Part shown: piece by piece, positions 63,734-64,000 of the stretch
Layout: every line of letters starts with the position of its first letter
Position numbering within the stretch: position 1 is the first letter of the stretch
NCBI GenBank assembly: GCA_963793785.1
Contig: CAWCBH010000005.1
Location: forward strand, 1-64,000
Source: CAWCBH01 sp963793785
GTDB taxonomy: Bacteria > Actinomycetota > Thermoleophilia > Solirubrobacterales > 70-9
Length of the DNA: 64,000 bases
Direction of reading: 5' to 3'
Made by a program: the position numbers and the translations under genes
Notes under the pieces: model-generated
What the model was told of the DNA's origin: nothing
The model's input: only the letters and a program-made list of their open reading frames with translations
Databases searched by the model: none

Positions 63734-64000
63734 TCAGGCGAACGCGTAGTCGTCGAGGTCGAAATGGGCGCTGCGCCACGCAGCCTCGAGGGTGGGTGAG
63801 GCGCGGAAGGGGGCGTCGCCGTGGCGGTCGAAGTAGTAGCTGTTGGCGGTCCCGCAGCTGCCGCGGAAGAAGACCTGGTTCTTGCGCCGGCTCAGCATCG
63901 ACTCGAAGTAGCGGCGGTTGGCCTCCGGCCTCACCTCGACCGAGGTCGCGCGGTCCTTTCGCGCCCGCTTCAAACAGCGGACGATGTGCCTTGACTGGTT
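63734..64000 (-). CDS. Flavin-containing monooxygenase, C-terminal part (cut by window end)
   Basis: The last 88 codons of a gene that begins beyond the window. It reads through to the final base with no stop (NQSRHIVRCLKRARKDRATSVE..., in part), so the TTG at 63973 is not the true start. The pattern RRKNQVFFRGSCGTANSYYFDRHGDAPFRASPTLEAAWRS matches the C-terminus of NAD(P)/FAD-dependent Baeyer-Villiger-type monooxygenases (4-hydroxyacetophenone monooxygenase-like). It lies convergent to the tRNA-Phe gene. Substrate unknown. Confidence 0.7.
   Translation of the reverse strand, partial: NQSRHIVRCLKRARKDRATSVEVRPEANRRYFESMLSRRKNQVFFRGSCGTANSYYFDRHGDAPFRASPTLEAAWRSAHFDLDDYAFA

Overview
The window is very GC-rich, dense, bacterial chromosomal DNA. 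GTG and TTG starts are common, adjacent genes often overlap by 4 bases (ATGA/GTGA), and the tRNA does not encode its CCA end. A split-subunit methylmalonyl-CoA mutase, an acyl-CoA carboxylase with a probable small epsilon subunit, a DtxR/MntR regulator and many transcripts that seem to begin at the start codon point to an actinobacterium. Thermoleophilia (Solirubrobacterales-like) is my best guess, from protein flavour only. No phage, IS element, CRISPR array or rRNA was seen.

Layout. (1) 1-24.4 kb is a surface-polysaccharide locus: a Wzm/Wzt-type ABC exporter, a polyprenyl-phosphate sugar transferase, a WecG/TagA-type transferase, about nine other glycosyltransferases, five methyltransferases, acyl/acetyltransferases, a phytanoyl-CoA-dioxygenase-like enzyme and GT-C-type membrane proteins. 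The genes switch strand often, in short blocks with overlapping stops and starts. A methylmalonyl-CoA mutase large subunit is embedded in it. (2) 24.5-28.0 kb: carboxyltransferase (PccB), an ornithine-cyclodeaminase-family protein and the probable epsilon subunit. (3) 28.0-33.2 kb: dodecin, rhodanese and assimilatory sulfate reduction (sulfite reductase, APS reductase, ATP sulfurylase, APS kinase). (4) 33.2-36.5 kb: a secreted metallophosphoesterase and a TetR/MFS efflux pair with a well-defined promoter, an operator array and a probable leader peptide. (5) 36.6-50.2 kb: a second envelope/glycan region (Glf, two unrecognised glycan proteins, a TSP3-repeat secreted protein, a small DPGSGS membrane protein, a kinase-like/methyltransferase fusion, two sulfatase-fold proteins) interrupted by a PHP phosphoesterase and PccA. 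(6) 50.2-64 kb: housekeeping and stress genes (GNAT, haloacid dehalogenase, SucCD, aminotransferase, tiny paralogous proteins with a zinc ribbon, DtxR/MntR, HAD phosphatase, FolP-like, MrfA-like helicase, LOG-like protein, lipoprotein, GH15-like protein, tRNA-Phe, end of a flavin monooxygenase).

How it fits together. PccA, PccB, the epsilon subunit, mutase and SucCD outline propionyl-CoA to succinate, but as separate transcription units scattered over 40 kb. The sulfur genes form one run and could feed cysteine and also, through APS kinase, PAPS. The glycan genes could assemble a decorated polysaccharide exported by the ABC system.

The strongest non-gene signal is promoter architecture: a TAnnnT-like hexamer lies 6-10 bases before the start codon of at least fifteen genes, as expected for leaderless mRNAs, and several divergent pairs have overlapping or abutting -10 elements. 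Two 39-nt quasi-palindromic intergenic elements 29 kb apart share the same fold with compensating changes. Six genes look frame-disrupted, mostly by single extra bases, so sequence error must be ruled out before calling pseudogenes.
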